A DNA stretch of 64,000 nt, taken from Mytilus edulis. Lineage: Eukaryota > Mollusca > Bivalvia > Mytilida > Mytilidae. The number at the start of each line of letters is the position of its first letter. The first letter of the stretch is position 1. This document shows positions 37,601-49,319 of this stretch, piece after piece. The notes under the pieces are model-generated. The model was not told where the DNA came from. It saw only the letters and a program-made list of their open reading frames with translations, and did no database searches. Location of the stretch: assembly GCF_963676685.1 (NCBI RefSeq), contig NC_092345.1, forward strand, positions 48,939,838 to 49,003,837, given 5' to 3'. The position numbers and the translations under genes are program-made.

Positions 37601-39737
37601 CCCAAATCCACTGTCCCTATCAAAAGTTGTTCAGATACCATTGCTTTTACTACAGAAAGTATTATATATATGTCACCATTCATCTAACACTATTTTTTAC
37701 TATAGATGATACACATATCTATGTGGACGAATTTATCAACGACTGGTTAACGAACAATTTGGGAACAGCATTAGAGGCCGTGACATTATTCCATCACCTC
37801 GATGTTGATAACAGTGGTTATATCAGCGAGAATCCAGATATGCCCTTTATTATGCACTTCTTTGACAGAGATCGTAAGTACTTTTTTTAAAGGAAGTTGC
37901 CTGCAAAAAAATGAGTATTGCATGCAACTCTGTTAAGTTTCAAAGACATATTGGTTTCTGCTTACAATCCAAGATGGCGAAAGACACCCGACATAAATTA
38001 GAAGTAAAGGATTTGTGTTAGATAGATTGTGAAAAAAATAAATCTAAAGGAAGATGAAATATATGGCTTTGAAATTTCTCTACTTTTAAGGTAGGCCAAG
38101 TGTCTATCGCTATCTTTAACAAGGATTTGATAGTATTTCAAAATATGGCTTTTCAAACTACATGTGTAATTAAACAATTTAAGAAAAGTAAGGGTTCGCG
38201 GTGATTTTTTTTTATGGCACTTCATTGATAAAATCAGAGGAATTCGAATATCTGACAAAAATTTAAAAACAAAAGGAGCGAACATCCTTAAGCCTCGGTC
38301 ACACCTTACCGGATAGCTCGAACGGACGCCTAACGGATAAAAAAAAAGTTATCCGTTGACAAATTTTTTATCCGTTGGGAGTCCGTTGGTGTACTAACGG
38401 ACATGTAACGAATGCCTAACGGACACACAACGAACATTGAACGTACGTGAAACGGATACATACCGGACAGAACGGACGTCGAACGTACATCCAACGGACG
38501 AGTACCGGATAAAACGGACACCTAACGGAAGCGTAACGGATAAAACGGATGAACAAAATAATCTGAAAATTAAAGGCAATAAACCATCTAAAAATTAAAG
38601 GCAATAAACCATCTGAAAATTAAAAGAAATAAACCATCTGAAAATTAAAGGCGCGTCAGATGGACATGGTATCTAGTATATATGTTATAATATTTGCTTC
38701 TGGGAAAGTCTGGTCAGTAGGACAGTTATCAAGGTCACACGTACCAAACAAATTGAACAATTTATCCGATTTGATTTTACGTTTCTTCATGAGTTGGTCA
38801 TATAGACAAAAACTGCGTCGTCTTTCAGGACTAAGCCATGGTCGTGTCCACCATCTCCTTAGTCTTCTCCTTTCGACAGCTATAAGGGTTATATTTGCTA
38901 CATTTAAGTTGAGTCTGGCCTGAATAAGAGCTGCTTGGTAGCGAAGACGTGCTCTTACTCCAAGATCCATAACGAATAATAAATAGTCATGACACTCACG
39001 AAAATCTAACATACCATATATTGGCATTTCTGACGCGAAATTTCAATTGGCATTTGTCCGTTTTACATCTAGTATTTTTGAATTTTATGCATTTCTAATG
39101 CATATATGTTTTTGATGTATATTATTTTTCAACTTCTCTGTACCCTTTGTACTTGCATGGTTTTATGAGAATAAACTATCAGTAGGCATCCGTTTTATCC
39201 GTTATCCTTCCGTTAATGTCCGTTTCACATCCGTTTTATTCGTTAGGCGTCCGTTAGGCGTCCGTTAGGCGTCCGGTAGACGTTCGTTGGTGAATTGGTC
39301 TACCGGATCTCCAACGGATGCATAACGGACACGTAACGGATACAAAACGGACGAGTACCGTACAAAACGGACGCCTAACGGACGCTTAACGGACGTTCAA
39401 CGGACATTTTATCCGTTGGACGTCCGTTCAAAGTTTTGAACATGCTCAAAATGTTCCACCGAACAAAACGGACGTCAACGGATAAAACGGACGCTTAACG
39501 GACACGCAACGGATATGGACGGACGCCTAACGGATAAGAACGGACGTCTAACGGACATCAACGGATTGAAAAAAAGTTATCCGTTAGGCGTCCGTTCGAG
39601 CTATCCGGTAAGGTGTGACCGAGGCTTTAAGCATTCTGTTTACATTTGTAATACCATTTGCTATCTATTTTTCAGTTGATGGACATATCAGTCAAGCAGA
39701 GTTTGTTATCCAGTGGGTGAAGATTAAAAACTCTTAG
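34639..39737 (+). CDS. Secreted four-EF-hand protein, array member C (139 aa)
   Basis: Exons: 34639-34685, 35101-35243, 37706-37873, 39676-39737 (TAG); phases 2,1,1. Signal peptide from MAKLLMTFVAVFAVSIAIVL to about residue 21. Loops: EF1 41-52 DKNHDFLLNPDE (Phe at Gly6); EF2 61-72 DLNNDTHIYVDE (Thr at Gly6); EF3 96-108 DVDNSGYISENPD (13 residues, Pro where Glu12 should be); EF4 117-128 DRDLDGHISQAE (canonical). The C-terminus is VIQWVKIKNS. Only EF4 fully fits the calcium-binding pattern. Intron 3 carries a 1.3-kb Harbinger-type transposon and intron 2 an R1 copy, both absent from the corresponding introns of D and E or placed differently. Closest relatives are D and E, with nearly identical exon 4. 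Confidence 0.85.
35304..35490 (+). repeat. Dispersed repeat R1 in intron 2 of gene C
   Basis: 'aggccgtgagttttctcgtt', 'ttttatagctgactatg' and 'gtgtcatttggtctcatttg'. Genes D (43985-44225) and E (51203-51430) carry an R1 copy at the same place just after exon 2, so this insertion predates the C/D/E duplications. Confidence 0.75.
38563..38652 (+). repeat. Tandem repeat, 25-bp unit, about 3.6 copies
   Basis: Unit 'ctgaaaattaaaggcaata' plus 'aaccat' begins at 38563, 38588, 38613 and 38638. It lies inside the Harbinger-type element. Confidence 0.85.
38656..39027 (-). pseudogene. Harbinger-type transposase N-terminal remnant
   Basis: The minus frame of 123 codons contains RRRLRRWWTRPWLSPERRR and FCLYDQLMKKRKI. 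The 'RRWWxRPWL' followed by 'Y..L(M/V).EL'-like text is the usual N-terminal portion of HARBI1/PIF transposases. The DDE catalytic domain is absent, so the element cannot mobilise itself. Being inside matching Harbinger-type termini supports the call. Confidence 0.65.
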
Positions 39738-39766
39738 AAACCATGACAACGGAATATTTCTACCTT

Positions 39767-39772
39767 AATAAA
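39767..39772 (+). terminator. Polyadenylation signal AATAAA (gene C)
   Basis: AATAAA lies 30 bp after the TAG. The aligned position in D reads aaaatacaa and in E aaatacaag, so the canonical hexamer is present only in C. Confidence 0.6.
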
Positions 39773-40118
39773 TACAAGTTATTCATTTTTCATGAATTAT
39801 TTCTCTTGAAATGTTGTAAACAGAAAATCAAAAACATATACAACAGTTTGTTGCTTGCAGGATATAATGAATATTAGCATGTAAATTATGATACGGAAGT
39901 GTGCCGAACTGACCAGTCGTGTCATTTCCCATTTCCAACTGACAGTTTGTTATGGAGTTTGTACCAAATTTCTATTGTACTTCACCAGAAGTCCATTACT
40001 AGACGAAGTGTGCAAGCTGTACTATATAGTAAGGCGATCAAGATGTCCCCATAATTAGTGGAAAGCGGCATGTGTGGTCCTCTCAAATCTCGTTTTACAA
40101 CTATCGATTCATGGGTAG

Positions 40119-40289
40119 TGTAATGTAGTGTAGTTAATAAATATTTAAAAGAGTTTTCAAGTAGATATATGATTTGTTTATCAACTTAAATCCAAACCAT
40201 CCGTATACAAAGAAAAGTGTAGGAAACTATTACAATGTCTATTACTAATGACTAACTACCACAAAACCAAAGAAACATAGTATACTACA
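40119..40289 (-). repeat. Putative 3' LTR of the gypsy element
   Basis: On the minus strand a polypurine tract (AGAGGGGGTGA, 40302 down to 40292) is followed by TGTAGTATACTATG and, 171 bp later, ...TACATTACA. TG...CA boundaries after a polypurine tract fit an LTR. No second LTR was found, so the boundaries rest on this logic alone. Confidence 0.4.
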
Positions 40290-40306
40290 TTCACCCCCTC
40301 TAAAAG

Positions 40307-42140
40307 TCAACTAAATAGTTCAATTAAAAATTTCAGTTTATCGTCAAATCCAAATCTACATGGTTTCATTGCACGTGTAGAACGTCTAATAACGGGAGAT
40401 GTTTCGATATTGTTGTCTGTGTTGTTGGTAGCTTCCTGTGTTGTATTTTCAACATCGGTTTCGGCAATGTCCATAGTTCTATCGTTCAAAACGGAATGAT
40501 CAAGATTGTCATTGCTTATTGATTGTCCTCTTGGCGCTAGTTGTCGGACTGATACAGTAGTTTCACGTCCATCAGGCAATCTAACATGAGCATAAGTTGG
40601 ATTAGCTCCCAAAAGATCTACTTCCTCGACGAGAGGATCATACTTAGTCGCACGCAAATGCTTTTCATTACAACTGGTTCAGGATTGGTCAGCTGCTGAT
40701 CTTCTTGTGAAGTTGAAAAATCTTTTTCATGTGGAGTACAGTTTATTGATGTACATAATAAACTTCGAACAGAGTGCAGTGCATCTGGCAATATACTCTC
40801 CCGCTGCGTCTCTTTAAGTCCCAAATATTCTAGTGGTAGTGTCACAGCTTTCCAAATGACACCGTTATAGGGATCACATTGCCCATTGCTCTGTGGGCTG
40901 TATGGCGTTGTCCTGCTAGTAGCTACTACATGCGATTGTAGAAAAGTTTGAGTTCGGCCCTCATGAAAGGTTGACCACGGTCCGAGTGAATATAAACAGG
41001 CATACCAAAAATAGCAAATAACTGTCATAAACACTGAATAACTGTTGCCCTTGTCATATCGGAACAAGGAAAGGCAAACGGGAATCTTGAGTATTCGTCA
41101 ACAACGGTAAGAATATACTTCTTCGTACTAACAGACGGCAATGCTCTTTTAAAATCAATATTTAAACGTTCAAAAGGTTGTGTAGCTTTCACAAGAGGGG
41201 ATGCATTCGGTTTAGCATACTGATGTTTTACTTTTGCACAAATCTCACACTGTTTGATAATTCTCTTGACGTCATCTACTAAGAATGGTGAGTTCTTTGA
41301 ACGGACGAATTAAAGGAAATCGATTGATGCCCGGATGGCAAAGTGCACTATGTAATTCAGAAAGGGTATCAGATCTTTCGGATGAGCAGTAAGCTCCAGA
41401 AAAACAATCGGCTGATGCATTGTCTCGTCCAGGACGGTATTTTATATCATAACTGTAGCATCTCAATTCAGTTCTCCATTGAATTATTTTGTTATTTTTC
41501 ACTTTACCGTGCTTCTTCGAATCAAACATATGAGAAACTGCTTCCTGATCAGTGACAAGAGTGAAGTGTTTCCCACTAAGTAAGTGTATCCACTTGCGAA
41601 CAGCTTCTATGAAGGCACATGCTTTCTTTTCTACAGTTGAGTGTCCTAATTCATGAGCATTTAAAGTTCTCGAAAAGAATGCAACAGGTCATGGTCAGGT
41701 CGTAAAACACTTGACTGATGGTGTATCCAAGTAGATCGACTGACTCGACAGAATACACACATTTGTCCTCATTAAATGTCAGCTGATGTTTGTCCGCAAC
41801 ATCAAGAAATCTACGCAAGATTTCATCATATTCGTTTTGGTCGATTCCTATTGTGATATTATTGATATAAACAAATACTGCTTCTTATTTGTTTTCAGCA
41901 ACTAGACAGTCAATGACCCTTTGAAAACAAGAAACTACATTCGTAACACCAAATGGAACTCGTCGAAATTGATACAAACTGCCATTGGCTTCAAAACCTG
42001 TATACTTCTTTTCGTGTTCACGTAACGGAATTTGATGATAGGCACTACGTAAATCAAGCGTACTGCATACCTTATATTTGGCGATATCTGAGACCATTTG
42101 ACTAATGTTAGGAAACGGATAAGCATCAAGTTCAATATAT
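40307..42140 (-). pseudogene. Degenerate Ty3/gypsy retrotransposon pol
   Basis: Minus-strand fragments in the right order: reverse transcriptase (42140-41850: CSTLDLRSAYHQIPL, then YQFRRVPFGV), RNase H region (41529-41400: WRTELRCYSYDIKYRPGRDN, ADCFSG), integrase zinc-finger start (ALCHPGI), integrase C-terminal part (TPYSPQSNGQCDPYNGVIWK, NCTPHE) and a C-terminal tail (VRLPDGRETTVSVRQLAPRG, IRRSTRAMKP). The RT catalytic YxDD reads YINN (about 41858-41869) and there are several frameshifts and stops, so it is inactive. Gag and protease were not seen. Confidence 0.85.
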
Positions 42141-42365
42141 ATGTTGATAGTTTGAGAATACTAGTAATTGATTACTAGTCTTTTCTTGTGCCTTTCATTT
42201 GAAGTTACTCATACTTGAGCTCTCCATGGTGACATACTAGGCTCAATTATATCTTCGGTAAGTAATATTGATGTCTCTTTTTCTAAATATTCTATATCGA
42301 CTGCATTGTTCTTTCTTCATTTTGTAGCAATAGGTCGGCATTCACTTGTCAAATAATTCCGGGGA

Positions 42366-42540
42366 TCAACACTTGAAGCAGCTAGACCAATTGTAAATTA
42401 ATAAAAAAAAAAAGAAGAAAAAAAAAAGAAAAAAAAACCTGATTAATACATTGAATAGCCATTTACCATGATAAAAAATATAACGGATATACAATGATTT
42501 GTCAGTATTAACATAAAAAGTTAAAATATAAAAATAAGGA
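42366..42540. other. A-rich spacer, part of a shared block
   Basis: A-rich tract followed by 'tgaatagccatttaccatgataaaaaatat', which recurs near 58957-58990 in the metallothionein intron. Confidence 0.5.
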
Positions 42541-43016
42541 GATGATTGCCATGTGGTAGATGTAAGCAATCATATAGTCAACCGTGTGGCCTTCAACAAT
42601 GACAAAATCCTAAACCTTATGGTCGGCTATAAAAGACCCCGACATGAAAATAATTGTTTTATGCATAAGTATAACCCACCAGAAAAATATCGGACAGGAA
42701 GGATTAGTAGAAAAGTTGAGTAAACAATCGTTTGTGGATTTGTTCCGTCAAACATAGCTTTGCCCCATTCCATCTCTATCGGTGAACTAACAAAAGGTAC
42801 ACATAAGGTAAATATAAAAATAAAAGTACAGGAAAATATAAACTACAAAATGTAATATATATAATAATGATATAATAGATAACAAAAACTGCAATGCCAT
42901 AAACACAGGTGTATGTAGAACGTTATCTAATCAAATGCAACAACCTTAGTACTAGTACTAGTACATTGAAGCGGAATATCAACTGTTGAGTCGTTTGATT
43001 ATTTCAGACGAAAATC
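42541..43016 (+). repeat. Duplicated upstream block of gene D
   Basis: Matches 49627-50183 upstream of gene E: 'agtcaaccgtg.ggccttcaac', 'ttgccccattccatctctat', 'ggtgaactaacaaaaggtac', 'gcaatgccat', 'gtatgtagaacgttatctaa', ending 'atttcagacgaaaatcATGG'. This shows the D/E duplication included upstream DNA. The last 120 bp are the candidate leader or promoter. Confidence 0.8.
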
Positions 43017-46000
43017 ATGGAAAAGCTACTGAAAATCTTCGTAGCAGTAATAGCAGTTTCCATGTGAGTTGCTTACTTTAAAACTAGTTCACTCGATTGT
43101 CCATCACAGGGTTAAATCAATGAACTAAGATCAACATGCATTATGGGCATTTTAAAGGTTTTTTAAATATAATATCACAACAAGGACAGATTCAGGTGTT
43201 GGGAGGTAGACTTAAAACTGTGATATCTATGATACATATTTTTTCTTTACTACGACTTGATAGTAGTATGCAGGGAGTATTTCCCTCCTTATTAGTAATT
43301 CCTTGGCAAATGGGATCCGATATGTCATAGGAACCCCTCTATAAGTTGTCTTGGGATGCTTTCTTGAGGCTTTTTGCAAAATTTAAAAGAAATATTGCTT
43401 AAAAAAAAGATATAAAAGTTGATTTGCAACATTATTCCATATATGTACTATTATAAACCTATTTTGATTTCGTGTTTCTTATCTGTTACCGTTTAGTTGG
43501 TAACCATTCCTGTGCATTAAGTGCAATCTCATTGTTTATTTTATATGAAAAAAAAGTCCCTTTTTGTGTAGAAATTTCTTAATGTTATGACTTTTTTTAT
43601 TTAGCTTTCGTGGATTTTTTTTTACAGTACAGTTTTCATAACTTATCTTCAGTCCGAATTTTAAAGTCTTCCAAATATTTTTTTTTGTCTACAAGCGTTT
43701 ATTTCGTGACAATAATTACGTAGACCTTTCTGTATCATTTTTGTTTATACTATTAGAATCTTCAAAACAGAATTGTGTGTTGATTATTTTAAGAGCAATT
43801 GTTCTGGGTAACCCTGGAACTACCATAGAAGACAGTGAAGAAGCTAGACGTTTATTTCATTTGGCAGATAAAAATCATGACTTCCTGTTAAATCCTGACG
43901 AAATGCATTCCGTCTTTTTAGACTTTGACTTAAATAGTAAGTATGTTTTGATAAGTTTTTGAATTAACTGTATACCCTTCTGGAGCCCCTAAGTGGCCTA
44001 TGTACAAAAAATAGGCCGTTATTTTTCTCGTTCGAATTGTTCCACATTTGTCATTTCTGGGGTTTTAAAGCTGATTATGCGGTACCGACTTGTTCATTGC
44101 TCATTGTTGACGGCCTTAAGGTGCCCTATTGTTGTTGATTTCTGTGTAATTTTGTCTCTTTTAGGCGCGTTATCTCATTGGCAAACATACATTGTACCTC
44201 ATCTTCTTTTTATATTTCATGGGTTTAATGTTATGCAATCTCAAGTTTTTGTGTAATGTTTTGACTATAATTGTTTGCTTGCAATCTTTGACAATTACCT
44301 TTTTATTGTACTTTTGGCACCATTATATATAGACCGTATAATCTGCCTCTTCGTTTTTATTTTTGACATTTCATATTTCCTATTTATCACTTGGATTTTT
44401 CATATTTTTTATATTTTTTTTAACACGGTGTTTTCATGTCCGATTTTTTTTTTTAAATTAAAGGTCAAATTAAAGAAAATGAAATATGATATATTGCCTA
44501 TCATTGATTTAACAAGCCTTCAGCTTTGACTTAAAGACTTGCATTAACACTCTAACTTACTAGAGAGCCACACAACTGATTCGATACATTATTAAAAAAA
44601 TATTTAATGCCGTTACTCCTATCGTGTCATTAATATTTGGCATTTTATACCTTAAAATGTAAAGTAATACATATGCACTATTTTTATGGGAGACATGTTA
44701 GCTTTTTGATTGGCCCTTTTCCTGTCGTCTGCAATATCAAAAGAGGAGAAAGTCATCAAATAGATTGAACAATTTTATTTTTTGCGAAAGTTTATTTTAT
44801 CCGTATATGACGGAGCCATTTGATTTTTGAATGATTGAACTGTGTGTTTATATGTATTGTATTTTAATGTATGAATGTTAACTGTATACATGGCCTCACT
44901 GAATTGAGATACCCTCTTTAAATAAATAATTAATTAATTATTATTAATAATCTGTGTCTGCTCAGTTATTTTTATGACAGTTACACTTCTTAATAGCGGA
45001 TGAGTAATGTTGAAATCTTTAGGCATGTATTATTTGTCGGGCAAATAATTTTGATTCCTTTTTCCTTTGAACAAGTCAGGTGTTGCCCTATATCCACTGT
45101 CCCTATCAGAAGTTGTTCAGAAAACATTGCTTTTACTACAGAAAGTATATATGTCAAAATCTATCTAACTCTGTTTCTGACTATAGATGATACGTATATC
45201 TATGCGGACGAATTCATCAACGACTGGTTAACGAACAGTTTGGGAACAGCATTAGAGGCTGTTACATTATTCCATCACCTCGATGTTGATAACAGTGGCT
45301 ATATAAGCAAGAACCCAGATTTGCCATACATTATCCACTTCTTTGATCGAGATTGTAAGTACCTATTTATACCGGAAGATGCCTGTAAAAAATGTGAGTA
45401 CTGCATGTAACAATGTAGAATTTTAAAGACATATTGGGTTCTGGTAGTTTACAATCTAAGATGGCGACAGACAAGCATTTTGAAACACTGTTATGAACTG
45501 ATAGTATATAAATAAAGTAACTAAGGCAGCAACCATTTGATTTTCTGGGGTTTTTTTCTGGACCAATTTTTTTTTCCGCCTATGGCGAAAAACAATCTAT
45601 TTTTTTCGTGACAAGTCGAATACAATTTTTTTCTTTCAATTTTAGCATTACATATAGTGGCAGCTGAGGGTGAAACAAACAATTTTTTTTTCTCAAATTC
45701 AAAAACAAATTATTTTTTTCTCCAAAAACTGGGAACAAACTTTTTTTTCCAAAAAAAACCATAGACAGCCCCCCCCCCCCCCCCCCGAAAATCAAATGGT
45801 TGCTGCCTAAAGAAGCAGAAAAAAATGAAAAAATAAAGGGTCCGTATACTTTTTTTCCAAAATATAAGCCATTGAAAATTTAATATGGAAATAATTCTCT
45901 CTAGATTTTTCATGCATTTAACATTGAGGCCCTTTTCATTCCAAAAATGATGAAAAAATAACAAGTATTTTATAGTACTAGTATTTTAAATTATTGCTTT

Positions 46001-46236
46001 TTGGACTTTATGTAATACAACTATGAAAGGAAAAGTAGGGGTTAGCAGGTATTTTTTTCAATGGCACTACGTGGATAAAACCAGAGGATTCCGAATGTCT
46101 GACACAATTTTAAAATCAGAAGTAGCGGACATCCATTAGCATTTTGTTTAAAACCATATATATCTATTTTTCAGTTGATGGACATATTAGTCAAGCAGAG
46201 TTTGTTATCCAGTGGGTGAAGATTAAAAACTCTTAG
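43017..46236 (+). CDS. Secreted four-EF-hand protein, array member D (139 aa)
   Basis: Exons: 43017-43063, 43794-43936, 45187-45354, 46175-46236 (TAG); phases 2,1,1. Signal peptide starts MEKLLKIFVAVIAVSIAIVL. EF1 DKNHDFLLNPDE and EF2 DLNNDTYIYADE lack Gly6. EF3 is the 13-residue DVDNSGYISKNPD with Lys where C and E have Glu. EF4 is DRDFDGHISQAE, canonical, with the split codon giving Phe instead of the Leu of C and E. The exon 2 acceptor is ttttaag rather than cag. Intron 3 contains a 283-bp MITE; intron 2 contains R1 and a 3' tail of another repeat (about 44820-44960) that gene E also has. Confidence 0.85.
45525..45807. mobile_element. 283-bp MITE with TAA target duplication in intron 3 of gene D
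   Basis: The termini GGCAGCAACCATTTGATTTTC and complement (21 bp, essentially perfect) are flanked by TAA (45522-45524 and 45808-45810). The interior is made of repeated 'caAttttttttc' tracts and a run of ~17 C. It shares the ACCATTTGATTTT terminus and TAA duplication with 17064-17302. Gene E lacks it at the matching site. Confidence 0.8.
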
Positions 46237-48820
46237 AAACCATGACATAGAATATTTCTACCAAAATACAATTTGTTCAAGTACTCATTTTTCGTGTATT
46301 ATTTCTCTCGACTGAAATGTTGTAAACAAATAATAAAAAAATATACAACAGTTAGTTGTTTGCAGGATAAAATGAATATTATCATGTAACTAATGATACG
46401 GAATTGTGCCGAACTGACCAGTCGAGTCATTTCCAACTGACAGTTTGTACCAATTTTTTTATTGTACTTCAAAAGTTTACACTCCGTAGAAAGACATATA
46501 TTCCTTCTCAGACACATCACTCCTACTGCGCCGACCAGTCAATTTAAACATCAGAATATAAGGTATGATTGCCAATAAGACAAATGTCTACAATTGTCCA
46601 AATGGAAGGTCACCGTACAGTCGTTATCAAGGAGCTAACACCATTAAAACAACGCTCTGACTTCTAAACAAATGCAAGTAATTTTGAAAATAAACTCCCT
46701 ACAATAAAATCTAAATGTCTTTAAATATAAAAAGAAATTTATGCAACATATACAGTGTTATAACTGTGTTCCTTTGTTTTCAATGAGTTTCATTCCTCAT
46801 TTGCTCGATAGAGCGTATTGCATTGTCGTCTTGGATATCAATAAATGTATTTTTACAAATATATTAATTTTTCATGAAGGCATTATTATTTGTAATAAGC
46901 TTTTCAAACTGTCCGTTTACAAATTAAGAAATATAAAAATTATTAAGAAACTAAGTATCCTACTCCCTCAGAAAAGAAATGGAAGTTTTTAACGACCTTG
47001 ACTGGCTATACAGCCCTTGCACGGTCGGTCCTCAGACAAAGTCGACCTGAGAAGGATTTGGATGTTCTCTTATATGTGTATTCTGTTCATTAATATAAGG
47101 TTCTTCAAAGGGATTCAGTACTTGTACAGGTGTGTACCCATTTCGCCTTAGCTGTGAATTCCAGGTAAAAAAGGGAAAAAAATACTAAGGCGATATGGGA
47201 ATTGTACTAACGGGAAATGTGAATTGAGATGAAAAAGTTAAATAAACAAATTATTCCTCTGTGTTTTTATAACAATATAAACAACATGTTATTAGGGATT
47301 TTTTTTCTCTTGAATGATTATTTTTATACTTATTTATTAAATGTGAAACTTTTTATTATTTCAAAAATGTGAAATCGGGAAAAAACAGAGAAGTGTACAT
47401 CCATACTTTTCAAGTATTTGAGTATTCTTAATGAAGGTAAGTCCAGAGAAGTGCAACTAATTATATTTTTACTCTTGAAAAAAAGTGATTTTAACACATT
47501 AACATTTTATGGTTGTGTTATTCATTAACAAAGGACTTCATGAACATTATTCTTCGGCTACACAAACTATTAATAAATTCGAGTTCTATATTTGAATTAT
47601 AGGTTGATAGAAACACTAAATAAAATTCAGTTCAGAAAGCGCACTTAACTCTATGATACCAGTAACAGAGACTATAAATACTTAGAAACATATTGAACAA
47701 TGCTTCAGAGCAGTTCAAGATTTCACAGAGTAACTCCAAAAAGAGTGGCTACGGGAGAACTCTTGTGTACTGTTCAAAGTAGTTTAATACAAAATATTAA
47801 TATGATAAATTAAATGAAAGTTTTAGGTTAGGGTTTAATTCTAAATTTGAAATTGATTTTAAAACAAAACGTCAAATAGAAATAAGAAGATGTGGTATGA
47901 GTGCCAATGAGACAACTCTCCTTCCAAGTCACAATTTGTAAAAAGTGAGCATTATAGGTAAAAATACGGCCGTCAACGTGGAGCCTTGTCTTGCACCGAA
48001 CAGCAAGAACAGCATGGCCCCAAAATGACGAGTGTTAAACCAACAGTTAAATCTATATAAAAAACGAGAAACACTTATGAAGCACATCAACAAAAGACAA
48101 CTACTGTACAGGCTCCAGCCTTAAGACAAGATAACAGCCAGTTCGTTATAATTTTCTTTATGATAGAACCATTTCTATAGCGGGACAGGCTAAGAAAATG
48201 TATTATTAATTTTACGATTATAACTTTTTATTTTGACCAACAATACTAAATTAAAGCTTAATAGATTCCTTCACCGGTTACTTTTCGCACTCATTTTGTT
48301 GATTCTTATCTTTAATAGATTAAAAAATAATAACCCTGCAACAACCCCGACTGTATATTCTTTTTGCGTCTGTTATAAGCCAGTATGTAATCCAATGGCT
48401 CACCAACAAGCTGATGTGGTATGAATGCTATTGAGACAACTCTCCACAAGAGACCAAATGACACAGAATTAACAGCTATAGGTCACTATATGGCCTTCAA
48501 CAATGAGCAAAGTATGTTATATTTGTTTTTTTTATAATAGTTTTGTTAGAAATAATATCGTTGTATTGTGCTTCTTTCGTGTAAATTTATTGTTGAGCGA
48601 AGTACATTTTGTATGAAGCGTAGGCGATCAGTAGTAGAACACTTACTAGATGTGAAGATCACGGAAACGAAATTTAAATGGTTGTTTGTGCAATTAGGTA
48701 ACTAGTACATAGTAGGGACTTTCAATGTTTGGAAGAGGCTTTAAGCTGTGTAGTGGCAGTGATTTACTTGTTTACAATTTGACTCTGAGGAGCATACAGA
48801 CCTTTAATCTTTAGGGATTA
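46237..48820. other. Intergenic, D to E (first part)
   Basis: No gene. Minus R1 fragments at 46558-46640, 47887-47990 and 48408-48520 ('gatgtggtatga.tgc.a.tgagacaactctcc'). A repeat R7 piece at 47990-48150 ('gaacagcaagaacagcatgg', 'gagaaacacttatgaagcac') shared with 56270-56400. 46980-47040 is copy 2 of the short repeat at 3195-3262. Confidence 0.55.
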
Positions 48821-48824
48821 AAAA

Positions 48825-49260
48825 AGAGAATGGAAATGGGGAACATGTCAAAGAGATAACAACCCGACAAAAGATAAGACAACAGTCGAAGGCCACCAAT
48901 GGGTTTTCAACGCAGCGAGAAAATTCCGCACCCAAAGTTGGTCTGCCCCTAAATAAAATTGTGTACTAGTTCAATGAAAATGGACGTCACACTAAATTCC
49001 AGAACATAAAAATGAATCAAAATTAAACAACATACAAGACCAGAGGCTCAAGACTTGGGACAGTCGCAAAATTGCGGCGGGGTTGAACATGTTTTGTAAG
49101 AATCCTCCCCTATTCCTCTAGCCAATCTAGAACAAAGAAACACATAGGAATACGCAAAGTAGATATCAGTTTTAAAGAAATCCGAGTCCGGTGTCAGAAT
49201 AAGAAACAAAGAGACCAAGCAAAATGATAATAATACATAGATGAACAAAGGACTACTACA
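48825..49260 (-). repeat. Dispersed repeat R5 (single copy here)
   Basis: A block with 'aacaacccgac', 'gaaggccaccaatgggt', 'gcagcgagaaaattccgcac', 'gaggctcaagacttgggaca' and 'ttgcggcggggttgaacatg'. I recognise it as a common mussel interspersed repeat, but there is no second copy in the window to prove it. Confidence 0.45.
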
Positions 49261-49319
49261 TTTAAACTAATTGAAAGATTATGTCTTCATCATATGAAAA
49301 TCAAGTACAATCCCTCCTG

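Larger units (their letters stand above)
38291..39626. mobile_element. 1,336-bp PIF/Harbinger-type transposon, 50-bp perfect TIRs, TTA duplication
   Basis: The ends are perfect 50-bp inverted repeats starting AGCCTCGGTCACACC, flanked by TTA (38288-38290 and 39627-39629), a TWA duplication typical of PIF/Harbinger. Both subterminal zones (38291-38540 and 39190-39600) are packed with the motif AACGGA or its complement TCCGTT, dozens of times, probably transposase-binding or fold-back DNA. A 25-bp tandem repeat follows at 38563-38652. The centre holds a transposase remnant (separate entry). It sits in intron 3 of gene C. Confidence 0.9.

Noticed and set aside
38330-38604. Three overlapping minus-strand frames rich in S-V-R-P
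   Set aside because: Artefacts of the AACGGA/TCCGTT subterminal repeats of the Harbinger-type element.
44996-45186. Open frame running into exon 3 of gene D from upstream
   Set aside because: The exon begins at the acceptor (tatag) at 45187, as in all paralogues; the upstream extension is intron that happens to be open.
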